Positions 51,507-60,253 of a stretch of 64,000 nt of DNA are shown piece by piece (positions within the stretch are counted from its first letter, which is position 1; the number at the start of each line of letters is the position of its first letter). The position numbers were made by a program, and so were the translations under genes. The DNA comes from Paenibacillus thiaminolyticus (lineage in GTDB: Bacteria; Bacillota; Bacilli; Paenibacillales; Paenibacillaceae): assembly GCF_007066085.1 (NCBI RefSeq), contig NZ_CP041405.1, positions 4,295,001 to 4,359,000 of the forward strand, given 5' to 3'. The notes beneath the pieces are model-generated. The model saw only the letters and a program-made list of their open reading frames with translations. It had not been told where the DNA came from and did not search any database.

Positions 51507-52701
51507 TTGGAAGACCTCGCTGTCATGTGCGATGATTGCGCTGCTCGTCCTGACGGCCGGCTGCTGGAGCGCAAAGGAGATCGAGGAGTTGGGAATGGCG
51601 GTCGCAACCGCAGTGGATGTGGGCGAGGAGACGATGCTGCAGCAGGGTCTGGAGCAAAAAGGCGGCGATTATCCGAAGAAGAACGTGCTGATGATGACCT
51701 TTCAGGTCGTCGATCCCGGCTACAGCACGGGCGCGGGGACAGGCTCCTCCAGCAAGCAGAAAAATTACACCAATATCTCAATAACGGGAGACTCGCTTTT
51801 TGAGATGACGCGGGAAATCGTATTGAGCCGCGCCCGTCCGATTTTCGGCCAGCATCATAAGGTCATCGTGATCAGCGATAAGATGGCGCGGACTTACAGC
51901 CTTCATAGGCTGCTGGACTTTTTCCTGCGGGAGCAGAAGTTCCGGCCGAGCTGCCTCCTCTTCATCAGCAAGGGAGAGGCCCGCAAGACGCTAGAGCTCA
52001 AAGACAAAACGGATTTCCCGGCCATGCGGCTGAACGGCATCACTAACAACCGGGACCGTAGCAGCCGGCTGCTGCCACCGGTGTCGTTGACGAAGGTCAT
52101 CCCCAAGATGAATACGTCGTCCAGCTTCCTGCTGCAGAATGTCGCTGCGGCGGAAGGGGAAGTCAAGCTAGCCGGGGCGGCGGTCATCTATGGCAAGACG
52201 GGCAAGCTGATCGGATTTCTTGATGAGGAGGAACTGGAGGCCGTTAACTGGCTCACCGGGAAAGTAAAAGGAGGAATCCTCAAGTCTCATGACAAGCGGA
52301 CTGGAGAGGTTATCGCCTACGAAATTATGTCGCTCAAGAGCCATATCCGTTCTCGCATCGACAAGGGCAAGATTGCATTCGATATTCAGATCGAATCTGA
52401 AGGCCGGCTTGGCGAACAGTGGTCTGGCGAAGGCAACAATTTCGACCCCCGGTATCTTCATCAGGTCGAGGCGGATACGGCCGGGCAGATGAAGAGGCGA
52501 ATCGGCGAGATGCTGCACAAGGTGCAGAAGGAGTACCGGGCCGACGTTCTCGGCCTGGGCGATTATGTCCGCATTCATTATCCTCGCATGTGGGTAAAGT
52601 GGAAGCAGGATTGGGATGACATCTTCGCGGATGCCGACATCCGGTACAATCTGAAGCTGGAGGTAAAGGAGTTCGGCACGACGAGCATCCAGGCAAAGTA
52701 A
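51487..52701 (+). CDS. Ger(x)C family germination lipoprotein (second receptor, C subunit)
   Basis: A protein of about 404 residues with signal peptide and lipobox LTAGC (Cys26), followed by the hallmark WSAKEIEELGMAVATAVDVG. An unusual Gly/Ser/Thr-rich insertion (STGAGTGSSSKQKNYTNIS) follows the first strands. GerC core motifs such as SRARPIFGQHHKVIVIS and LAGAAVIYGKTGKLIGFLDEEE are present. Two GTG starts are possible (51478 and 51487); a GGGGTGG just before the second favours it weakly. The gene overlaps gerB and ends at a strong terminator. Confidence 0.92.
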   Translation: MSWTRHSWKTSLSCAMIALLVLTAGCWSAKEIEELGMAVATAVDVGEETMLQQGLEQKGGDYPKKNVLMMTFQVVDPGYSTGAGTGSSSKQKNYTNISITGDSLFEMTREIVLSRARPIFGQHHKVIVISDKMARTYSLHRLLDFFLREQKFRPSCLLFISKGEARKTLELKDKTDFPAMRLNGITNNRDRSSRLLPPVSLTKVIPKMNTSSSFLLQNVAAAEGEVKLAGAAVIYGKTGKLIGFLDEEELEAVNWLTGKVKGGILKSHDKRTGEVIAYEIMSLKSHIRSRIDKGKIAFDIQIESEGRLGEQWSGEGNNFDPRYLHQVEADTAGQMKRRIGEMLHKVQKEYRADVLGLGDYVRIHYPRMWVKWKQDWDDIFADADIRYNLKLEVKEFGTTSIQAK

Positions 52702-52721
52702 TGGATAGGGCAGCGTGGCGC

Positions 52722-52759
52722 AAGAGGGCGGTCCGGGATGTTCCCGCGCCCTCTTTTTT
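52722..52759 (+). terminator. Rho-independent terminator
   Basis: AAGAGGGCG and CGCCCTCTT form the lower stem, CCGGGA/TCCCG the upper stem, followed by a T-run. Confidence 0.9.
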
Positions 52760-52918
52760 GGCGTGGCCTCCGGGTGCTCCCTTCGATTCGGGGATATTCC
52801 CCTTGCGCTTCACAGGCCGGTTTTTACTCTCTTTTCTTCTATCTTTCGTTGATTTTGTGTAAACTGAAAGGATACAGAATGCGGCCTTCTCCATGAGAAG
52901 CCGTGAAAGTGGAGGTAC

Positions 52919-54571
52919 GTGCGCTTGTCACAACTGGGATTATCCGTTAAGACATTCAACCGTGTCACCGAGCAGATGAAGCGCCGTTTTCGCTACGCTA
53001 CTTTGGAACAGGGCTGGCGCTACTATCGCAAGCAAGCCGTGCTGGATATGACGGCGGAAGAACAGGCCGGCGGCGGGGCGGAGCCGGTTCAGTGGATAGC
53101 GGCCGAGGTGTATGAGACGAAGCGCTACCGTGTCCGGTTCAACTGCACCGCCGTCAAGCGGAGCGAGTGCACCTGCCCGGAGGAGGGCGGCTGCAAACAT
53201 ATGGCCGCCGTCTATTTTCAGCTGTGTGACGAGTTGGGGAAGAAGCCGGAATTGTATCTGGCGGAATTCCGCCAGGTCTATATCGAAGAAGAACGCCAAC
53301 GCATGGTGCTGCGCAAGCGGGCGGAGCATAAGGCGGAGCTCGAGCGGCGGAAGAAGGCTTGGCAGATGAGTCTGTCCCCATCGGCTCCGGCGCAAGAATG
53401 GCATGATTTTTTTCAGCGAAAATATAGCAAGCCCTTCACCGATTACCATTCTCCTGTGACCGATATCGCGGCCTGGGCGCAAAATGAATTGTACCGCGAG
53501 GGAGATCGCTTTCCCAAGGAGGTTGTTCCGTTGTACCGCATGCATGTTCTGCTTTTCTTGCTGCGGCAGCTGTCCATCCGGTACGGCCAGGGCAGCTCCC
53601 GGAGCTATCCGGGGAGGGACGCTCCGGCCGAGGAGACGGTTCGGCCCTATATGGAGGAGCTGCGGCGGCTGGCGGAGTCTTACGACCTGTCCGCTACGCC
53701 TGCGCCTTACGTGCAGCATATAGCCGCCCTGGGCGAGATAGCGGAAGCGGTGGCCTTGTCGGAAGAGGAATCGGCGGTCGACGGGCTGGACGTGCTCGCC
53801 TTGCTCTGGTCGACGGTATTGAACCGTCCGGACTGGATGGAGGAGGCGCACCGCAGGCTGGAGCGGATGCTTGTCCCCGTCTCTTCGCTGCGTCCGCGGC
53901 GCCGGGACGCAATCCGGGTGGCGCTGGTCCATTTGGAGGTGCTGCTCGGACGCGAAGCCGAGGCGGTGAAGCGGCTGAGCGAGCTGACCTATCACAACGA
54001 TCCTGGCCGGTACTGGGGATACCTGAGCGAGCATGAGCGCTCCGGGCGCTATGATCGGATTGTCTATTGGCTGGGCGCCCTCGCTCCCCTTATCCGGCAG
54101 TCCGGCCAGAGCGCCGATCTGGAGCAATATTGGGAATTTTGGAAGCGGGTCTACGAACGGATGCCCGGCAAGGACGGTCTGGAATCGCTCGTCCTGTCCC
54201 TCCTGCCTGGCATTTACCCGTACTTGTCTTCCTTTTTGCTGGAGCAGGCGCGGTACCGCGATTGGGCGGAAATTCAGCTGCTGCAGCGGATCTCGCCAGC
54301 CGAGATCGCCGCTGGCGAACTGGAAGCGATGGAGCGCGCCGCCCCGGAGCTGCTGCTGCCGTTGTTCCATCAGGCGATTGAACGGCATATCGAGGAACGG
54401 ACGAAGGAGCATTACCGCGAGGCTGCGGGCTTGCTTCAGCGGTTGAAGCCGCTCTATGAAGCCTGCGGCGCGGCCGGGACGTGGGAGCTGTTCATGGAGC
54501 GGTTCACGGCCCGCTATGCGCGCTTGCGGGCGCTGCACAAAGAGTTACGAGAAGGAGCGCTCTTGACATGA
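52919..54571 (+). CDS. SWIM zinc-finger protein (YwqB-like)
   Basis: A 550-residue soluble protein. The SWIM zinc finger is seen near residues 80-100 (CTCPEEGGCKHMAAVYF, CxC...CxH). The rest is helical and rich in Leu, Arg and Glu, resembling tetratricopeptide-like helical repeats. The GTG start follows GTGGAGG. The stop overlaps the SNF2 helicase start, a pairing also seen in B. subtilis ywqB-ywqA. It probably binds DNA or the helicase and acts as its partner. Confidence 0.87.
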   Translation: MRLSQLGLSVKTFNRVTEQMKRRFRYATLEQGWRYYRKQAVLDMTAEEQAGGGAEPVQWIAAEVYETKRYRVRFNCTAVKRSECTCPEEGGCKHMAAVYFQLCDELGKKPELYLAEFRQVYIEEERQRMVLRKRAEHKAELERRKKAWQMSLSPSAPAQEWHDFFQRKYSKPFTDYHSPVTDIAAWAQNELYREGDRFPKEVVPLYRMHVLLFLLRQLSIRYGQGSSRSYPGRDAPAEETVRPYMEELRRLAESYDLSATPAPYVQHIAALGEIAEAVALSEEESAVDGLDVLALLWSTVLNRPDWMEEAHRRLERMLVPVSSLRPRRRDAIRVALVHLEVLLGREAEAVKRLSELTYHNDPGRYWGYLSEHERSGRYDRIVYWLGALAPLIRQSGQSADLEQYWEFWKRVYERMPGKDGLESLVLSLLPGIYPYLSSFLLEQARYRDWAEIQLLQRISPAEIAAGELEAMERAAPELLLPLFHQAIERHIEERTKEHYREAAGLLQRLKPLYEACGAAGTWELFMERFTARYARLRALHKELREGALLT

Positions 54572-57480
54572 AGGAACAGGGAGCTTGGAAGGTGGAATGC
54601 CTCTCCCGCCGGCAGGGCGGGTTTCTGCTCCATCACGGAGAGTTCAGACGGGCCTTGCGGACGTTCAAGCATACGCTGTTCGGCTGGCACCAGCCTTCCT
54701 TTTACGGCACGATGCTGGACGAGGCGGAGGAAGGGCGCGTCTCGGGGATTGCCGTCTCTCCCGTCATGCTCCTGGAGCTGGCGGAAGAGCCGATCTCCGT
54801 CCGGTGGGCGGGGATTGCATGTGGAGACAGCTTCCGCATCGCGGCATCGGCCGCCCATATCTATGCGGAAGTGCTGCGGGATGGCCGGTACCGGCCGTCA
54901 TTTGATTTGTGGAAGCAGGGGAAGCGAGGCTGGGATCTGCAGCTGACGATGGAGGAGCGCCTGGCTCTGGAAGCGATGGAGCAAGAAGCGGCCGCCCTTG
55001 GGGATCCGGGCCTGGCCCGCTGGTTCGATGAACTGATGGCTGACGCCCAGGACCGGCGCGACGATCACCCGAATGTATGGCGGATGATCGCGTCTGTGAG
55101 GCCGGGTATCGAGACGCTGCGCCTTCCCGAACGGTCTGCGGACTGGTGGGAGGAGGCCGACTGGCTGGAGGCGATCGGCTGGGTGAGGGACGAGACGCCG
55201 TTCCGCCTCATGCTGCGGCTGGACGAGCCGGAGGAGGAACGCGCTCCGTGGCGGTTGCGCGTGCTGCTTCAAGACAAGCAGCAGCCTGCCGTGCAGTTGG
55301 CCTGCGCGTATATTCCCGAAGGCCGGGGCTACCGGGCTGACGCCGCGGAGGGCCAATTCCCGGAGGCGTGGCAGCCCTATGTCGACAGCCGCGTGCATCA
55401 TGAGACGGACAAAATTGTCCGTCTCCTTCCTTGGCTTGCCCCGGAAGAGGCCGGCGGCGGGATCAAGACGCAGCTGACTGAGGCGGAGGCGTGGCGCTTC
55501 CTCGCGGAGGGCAGCCTTGTTCTGACCGATGCGGGCATTCTGGTCGCCGTTCCGGTCTGGTGGCAGCGGGCGCGCCGCTTGCAGACGCGGCTGAAGGCGA
55601 AGCTATCCGGGAACGGCTTCGCCGGGACGTCCTATATCGGACTGGAGCAGATGGTGCAGTTCGACTGGAAGCTCGCCATCGGCGACGCCCAGTTCACCGA
55701 GGAGCAATTCCGCGCCCTGCTTGAAGAGGATCGGCGGCTCATTTACCAGAACGGGCAATGGGTAGCGCTGAACCCGGAGGAAGCTGCGCGGATTCGGCGC
55801 ATCATGATGAAGGCGGAGCGGGACGGTCTGTCGCTGGGCGAAGTGCTGGAACTGCAGCTGGCCGCTGAGCGGGAAGCGCTGGAAGAGGAGGATCCGCTGC
55901 AGCGGGAGGACGCCGTTCGCCTGGAGCTGGAGCTGAACGGCTATATTCAGACGTTCATCGACAAGCTGAAGCATCACGACTCCATTCCGCTGTGCGAGCC
56001 GCCTGCCGGCCTGCGCGGCGAGCTGCGCAGCTACCAGGTCCAGGGCTTCTCCTGGCTTGCCTTCATGCGGCGCTTCGGGCTGGGCGCCTGTCTTGCCGAC
56101 GATATGGGGCTCGGCAAGACCATACAATGGATTGCCTATATGCTCCGCATTCAAGAGGAGGAACCGGAGCGGGTTCCATCCTTGCTCATCTGCCCGACCT
56201 CGCTGATGGGGAACTGGCAGAAGGAGCTGGAGCGCTTTGCGCCGAGCTTGAAGGTGCATTTGCATTACGGGCTTGATCGGGCCAAGGGAGAAGGCTTCGC
56301 TGCTGCGGCCCGGCAAGCGGATGTCGTCATTACGACGTATACGCTGGCGCTCAAGGATCGGGAGGAGCTGCGGCAGATCGTCTGGAACTCGCTCTGTCTC
56401 GACGAAGCGCAAAATATCAAGAACCCGTATGCCAAGCAATCGGTGGCCATTCGCAAGCTGCAGGCCAGACACCGAATCGCCTTGACGGGAACGCCGATCG
56501 AGAATCATTTGACCGAGCTGTGGTCCATCTTTGATTTCTTGAACCCGGGCTATCTGGGGTCGCTCGCCCATTTCCGCCAGACCTACATTTTGCCGATCGA
56601 GCGGACTCGCGACACGGAATGGATGCAGCTGGTGCAGCGGCTAGTGCAGCCGTTCCTGCTGCGGCGCATGAAGAGCGACCCGCATATCCAGCTCAATCTG
56701 CCGGAGAAGCACGAGGCGAAGGTGTATGTTCCGCTGACGGCGGAGCAGGCGTCCTTATACGAGCAGACGCTGCAGGATCTGTTCGCGCCGATCGAGCGGA
56801 TGGATGAGCGGATGGATATGCTGGAGCGGCGCGCTCATATTCTCGCGGCCCTCACGAAGCTGAAGCAGGTGTGCAATCATCCCGCGATGCTGCGCAAGGA
56901 AGGGCCGCCTGGATGGAGGCCGGAACGCTCGGGCAAGCTGGTCCGCCTGCTGGAGATGCTGGAGGAGCTTCGTTCGGAAGGCGAGCGCTGCCTCATCTTC
57001 ACGCAGTATGCGGAGACGGGCCGCCTGCTGCAGGCGGTGCTGGAGCGGGAGACCGGCGAACGGGTGCCGTTCCTGCACGGCGGCGTGCCGAAGAAGGATC
57101 GGGATCGGATGGTCGAGCAGTTCCAGGAGGAGGGCGATACTGGCGCTGGGCGGGCATCGGCTTTCATTCTCTCGTTGAAGGCCGGCGGAACGGGATTGAA
57201 TCTGACGGCGGCGAATCATGTGTTCCACTATGATCGGTGGTGGAATCCGGCGGTCGAGAATCAGGCGTCCGACCGGGCTTACCGCATCGGCCAGACCCGC
57301 AACGTTCAGGTGCACAAGCTGATTGCGCTTGGCACGCTGGAGGAGCGGATCGATGATATGATCGAGCAGAAGCTGCAGCTGAGCGAGCAGGTGATGAGCA
57401 GCGGCGACAAATGGATCACGGAAATGTCCACGACGGAGCTGCGCGAGCTGTTCGCCCTGCGGAGTCATTGGATGGAATAA
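54568..57480 (+). CDS. SNF2/Rad54-family helicase (YwqA-like)
   Basis: A 970-residue bacterial SNF2 ATPase. Residues 1-470 are the SNF2-associated N-terminal region (including a DUF3670-like part with LVLTDAGILVAVPVWW). The helicase core follows: LRGELRSYQVQGFSWL, CLADDMGLGKTIQ (Walker A), LICPTSLMGNWQKEL, SLCLDEAQNIKN (DEAQ box), RIALTGTPIENHLTELW, then the C-lobe with CLIFTQYAETG, ILSLKAGGTGLNLTAANHV and DRAYRIGQTR. It translocates on double-stranded DNA. The ATG lies in an ATGA overlap with the SWIM gene. Confidence 0.95.
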   Translation: MKEQGAWKVECLSRRQGGFLLHHGEFRRALRTFKHTLFGWHQPSFYGTMLDEAEEGRVSGIAVSPVMLLELAEEPISVRWAGIACGDSFRIAASAAHIYAEVLRDGRYRPSFDLWKQGKRGWDLQLTMEERLALEAMEQEAAALGDPGLARWFDELMADAQDRRDDHPNVWRMIASVRPGIETLRLPERSADWWEEADWLEAIGWVRDETPFRLMLRLDEPEEERAPWRLRVLLQDKQQPAVQLACAYIPEGRGYRADAAEGQFPEAWQPYVDSRVHHETDKIVRLLPWLAPEEAGGGIKTQLTEAEAWRFLAEGSLVLTDAGILVAVPVWWQRARRLQTRLKAKLSGNGFAGTSYIGLEQMVQFDWKLAIGDAQFTEEQFRALLEEDRRLIYQNGQWVALNPEEAARIRRIMMKAERDGLSLGEVLELQLAAEREALEEEDPLQREDAVRLELELNGYIQTFIDKLKHHDSIPLCEPPAGLRGELRSYQVQGFSWLAFMRRFGLGACLADDMGLGKTIQWIAYMLRIQEEEPERVPSLLICPTSLMGNWQKELERFAPSLKVHLHYGLDRAKGEGFAAAARQADVVITTYTLALKDREELRQIVWNSLCLDEAQNIKNPYAKQSVAIRKLQARHRIALTGTPIENHLTELWSIFDFLNPGYLGSLAHFRQTYILPIERTRDTEWMQLVQRLVQPFLLRRMKSDPHIQLNLPEKHEAKVYVPLTAEQASLYEQTLQDLFAPIERMDERMDMLERRAHILAALTKLKQVCNHPAMLRKEGPPGWRPERSGKLVRLLEMLEELRSEGERCLIFTQYAETGRLLQAVLERETGERVPFLHGGVPKKDRDRMVEQFQEEGDTGAGRASAFILSLKAGGTGLNLTAANHVFHYDRWWNPAVENQASDRAYRIGQTRNVQVHKLIALGTLEERIDDMIEQKLQLSEQVMSSGDKWITEMSTTELRELFALRSHWME

Positions 57481-57483
57481 CAG

Positions 57484-57518
57484 AGGCGTCCCCGCTTTAG
57501 GCCAGGGGGCGCCTTTTT
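57484..57518 (+). terminator. Rho-independent terminator
   Basis: AGGCGTCCCC pairs with GGGGGCGCCT and runs into five T. It ends the SWIM-SNF2 operon. Confidence 0.85.
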
Positions 57519-57535
57519 GGCATTGCATCGCTTCC

Positions 57536-57647
57536 ATGCCTAGCGTCTGCCGTGCCTAGCGTCTGCTGTGCCTAGCGTCTGCTGTGCTTTGCATCTGCCG
57601 TGCCTAGCGTCTGCCGTGCATAGCATCTGCTGTACCTTGCATTTGCG
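57536..57647 (+). repeat. Seven tandem 16-bp repeats
   Basis: Seven copies of GTGCCTAGCGTCTGCC, with changes mostly at positions 5-10 and at the last base (variants GTGCTTTGCATCTGCC, GTGCATAGCATCTGCT, GTACCTTGCATTTGCG). It lies just after the SNF2 terminator and before the palindromic array at 57872, as the similar tandem repeat does at locus A. Confidence 0.9.
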
Positions 57648-57871
57648 GGTGTCCTGGTCGGGCATTGGCTAGCGGCACGTTCCGGGTGGAAGCAAAGGGA
57701 GACGGGGTCCCGCCTCCCCCGCATTATTGGCGCGCCCAAGGATGCCCAATCCTCCGTCATTTTCTCGCAGTCTGCCTGCCCGTCATTCCTCCGTACCCTG
57801 CATGCCCCCCGTACCCTGGATACCCACGGCGGGGAAGAAGGTTCCCAATGCCGTCTGCCGGGTTATCGGGC

Positions 57872-58057
57872 CAATTCCTGCAATTTTACAGTATTTTATG
57901 GCCACGCCGGGCCAAAACGCGAAAATTCCTGCCGGATTGCAGGAATTTCCCTGTTTTAGCGCTGCCGGAACTGAATCGGGGTGAAATTGATGTATATTTG
58001 CAGGATTGATCTTCGGAGATTTTAATCGTAGAAAAATTCCTGCACTTCTGCAGCATT
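57872..58057 (+). repeat. Array of degenerate palindromic repeats (locus B)
   Basis: Four copies of the family seen at 5433-6069: 57872-57897, 57921-57949 (ATTCCTGC, 6 nt, GCAGGAAT is perfect), 57983-58007 and 58032-58057. Starts are about 50, 60 and 50 bp apart. Spacers are unrelated to each other. The rest of the 57519-58559 gap holds the two tandem repeats listed separately and no gene. Confidence 0.75.
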
Positions 58058-58268
58058 GGCGGGGCGGAACGGTGAAGGGGCAGCGCTCCAAGCCGAGGGC
58101 TCGCGAATTACGTAGATGGGCTGCCGTCTGAACCGCCTAAGAAGATGACTGATGATAGCTGCTTGCCCGGCACGTTAGAGCAGGCTGTTGTTTTCCACTG
58201 GATATCTGCATAACTTTCCTTTTTTTACAAAACCTAAGCGGAGTTCTTGTTCACGATCCGGATTTCCC

Positions 58269-58403
58269 GATGCCGGGGTTGGGGATGCCAGAGTTGGGGA
58301 TGCCGTAGCCGCCGGTGCCGGAGTTGGGGATGCCAGAGTTGCGGATGCCGTAGCCGCCGATGCCGGGGTTGGGGATGCCAGAGTTGCGGACGCCATAGCC
58401 GCC
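58269..58403 (+). repeat. Three 45-bp tandem repeats built from 15-bp units
   Basis: Each 45-bp copy has three 15-bp units close to GATGCCGGGGTTGGG, GATGCCAGAGTTGGG and GATGCCGTAGCCGCC. All lengths are multiples of three, so one frame reads through as a five-residue repeat (DAGVG DARVG DAVAA). That frame is open into the SRAP gene, but the SRAP start is clearly downstream. Confidence 0.88.
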
Positions 58404-58559
58404 GGGCCGGAGTTGCAGATGTCGGAACCGCGGATGCCGGAGCTCCCTGTACCGTCAGGGCACCCGATGCAGGCGCAACAAGGGAAGAGGGCTTGTGACG
58501 CCCTCAACGGACAAGGACAAGGACAAGGGCAAGAGGGTCAAGCAAAAGGAGGATGCAGG

Positions 58560-59237
58560 ATGTGCAGAAGGTTCTCGCTCACCGCTGATTTGCCGGATAT
58601 CATTGAGCAATTTGAGGTCGATAAGGTCATGATTCATTACCGTCACCGCTATAATATCAGTCCCACCCAGACCGTTCCCGTCGTGCTGCAGCGGAATGGT
58701 GTGCGGATTCTTGATGAATACCGCTGGGGAATGGTCCCATTCTGGGGCAAAGACTCCCTGAATGCAGACATTTATTCCGTGCAGGGCAATCCGGCCTATT
58801 GGAAGGTCGTCGAGCGTCAACGATGCATTATTCCGTGCAGCGGCTTCTATTATTGGCGGCGGGAAGGGAAGAAGAGCTTCCCTGTCCGGACGGTGCTTGG
58901 CGGCAAGGACGTATTCGGCGTCGCCGGGCTGTATGAGCAATGGAAGGATGCCAAGGGGCAGGCCCATTCCACCTGCACGATCGTCATGACCCGGGCGAAC
59001 GATCTGGTCGCGGAGTTCGACGGGCATATGCCAGCCATTCTGGAGAGGGAGGCGATCGGCGCGTGGCTCGATCCGGCCGTGACCGAGGTCGAGGCGCTGG
59101 CCCGGCTCCTGGTCCCGTATGATCCCGCAGGCATGACGGCTTATCCTGTCACCGTCCTCGTCAATAACGACGAGTATGACACATCGGATTGCATTAAGGA
59201 AGCGACGGATTTGAAATACGCCTATGTGAAGCCGTAG
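58560..59237 (+). CDS. SRAP (YedK/HMCES-type) abasic-site DNA-protein crosslinker
   Basis: A 225-residue SOS-response-associated peptidase-type protein. Catalytic Cys2 follows the initiator Met (MCRRFSLTADLPDII). Other active-site elements are YNISPTQTVPVV (Asn), the RCIIPCSGFYYW segment (Glu is replaced by Ser-Gly at the usual PxxGFYEW position) and AHSTCTIVMTRAND...HMPAILE with the conserved His. The family covalently caps abasic sites in single-stranded DNA through Cys2. An upstream in-frame extension of 124 codons is rejected because Cys must be residue 2 and AAAGGAGG lies just before this ATG. Confidence 0.9.
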   Translation: MCRRFSLTADLPDIIEQFEVDKVMIHYRHRYNISPTQTVPVVLQRNGVRILDEYRWGMVPFWGKDSLNADIYSVQGNPAYWKVVERQRCIIPCSGFYYWRREGKKSFPVRTVLGGKDVFGVAGLYEQWKDAKGQAHSTCTIVMTRANDLVAEFDGHMPAILEREAIGAWLDPAVTEVEALARLLVPYDPAGMTAYPVTVLVNNDEYDTSDCIKEATDLKYAYVKP

Positions 59238-59251
59238 CTTCGGACCCGGAT

Positions 59252-59382
59252 CCGCTCAGCGGTAGGACTTCCGCCGCCCTCCAGGGCCTATACCGCTCAG
59301 CGGAAGGAATTCCGCCGCCTCCAGAGCCTATACCGCTCAGCGGTAGAAGTTCCGCTGCCCTTCACAGCCAATGCGGCTTAGC
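59252..59382 (+). repeat. Three ~41-bp tandem repeats with a small palindrome
   Basis: CCGCTCAGCGG recurs at 59252, 59293 and 59333, each followed by TA/AAGGA(A)NTTCCGCCGCC and CCTATA; a degenerate fourth copy begins near 59373. Each unit can form a hairpin. The array lies between the SRAP and glycosylase genes. Confidence 0.85.
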
Positions 59383-59524
59383 AGATGCGGTTCTGCAGCC
59401 ATCCGGGCGCTGCTCTGTCCCGTGCTTGTTCAAGCGCGCTTCCGGATGACTCCCCTCATTCCAGGGCAAGGAATATGCTATCATAGCGTCAAGAAAAGAG
59501 CAGGAGAGGAGCGGAAGAATAGAG

Positions 59525-60253
59525 ATGGAGCGAGAAGAGGACATCCGCAGTCAGACCGAGGCCGGGAAGGGCGAATATACGTTATGTCACCAGTTGGAGC
59601 CGGGGGAACGGCTGCCTCGGTCTCTATATCGGATGGATGCCGTGTCGCTGGCGCAGACCCTGCTCGGCATGGTGCTCGTCCGGCGCACGGAGGCGGGCAT
59701 CATTCGCAGCCGCATCGTGGAGACGGAGGCCTATGTAGGCCCCGAGGACAAGGGCTGCCACGCTTACGGCGGACTGCGCACAGCCCGGACGGAGCCGATG
59801 TTCGCAGATGGCGGAACTTCGTATGTCTATTTTATTTATGGCATGTATCATTGCCTGAATGTGGTTGCGGAGCAGAAGGACAAGCCGGAGGCGGTGCTTA
59901 TTCGGGCCGTGGCTCCTTGCACGCCGGAGGACGAAGCGAGGATGCGCTCGTTCCGCGTGATCCGCTCCCGCAAGCCGGCCGATCTGTGTAACGGCCCCGG
60001 CAAGCTCTGTATGGCGCTGAATATCGACAAGCAGTGCAATGCCCTGGATTTGACGGACAGCGAGGAGCTGTGGCTGGAAGCAGGGATCTGCCCGGGCGCG
60101 GATCGGATCGTCGCCGCCCCGCGCATCAATATTCCGTATGCGGAAGAATTCGCGGACAAGCTGTGGCGTTATTACATACAGGGCGATCCCTATGTCTCCG
60201 TCGTTGACAAGGAGGCCGTGCCGCTGCTGGTGGCGAATCAGACAGAGCTGTAG
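59525..60253 (+). CDS. Alkyladenine (3-methyladenine) DNA glycosylase, AAG/MPG type
   Basis: A 242-residue enzyme of the mammalian-type AAG family. Motifs include LPRSLYRMDAVSLAQTLLGMVLVRR, the catalytic region RIVETEAYVGPEDKGCHAYGG, the intercalating-loop strand TSYVYFIYGMYHCLNVV, AVLIRAVAP and LCNGPGKLCMAL. It removes alkylated or deaminated purines and leaves abasic sites. AGGAGCGG lies upstream of the ATG. A terminator follows at 60421. Its neighbour SRAP caps abasic sites, so the two may work in one pathway. Confidence 0.93.
   Translation: MEREEDIRSQTEAGKGEYTLCHQLEPGERLPRSLYRMDAVSLAQTLLGMVLVRRTEAGIIRSRIVETEAYVGPEDKGCHAYGGLRTARTEPMFADGGTSYVYFIYGMYHCLNVVAEQKDKPEAVLIRAVAPCTPEDEARMRSFRVIRSRKPADLCNGPGKLCMALNIDKQCNALDLTDSEELWLEAGICPGADRIVAAPRINIPYAEEFADKLWRYYIQGDPYVSVVDKEAVPLLVANQTEL

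Noticed and set aside
58188-58559. N-terminal extension of SRAP encoded by the 45-bp repeats
   Set aside because: The SRAP catalytic Cys must be residue 2, and AAAGGAGG lies just before the ATG at 58560.
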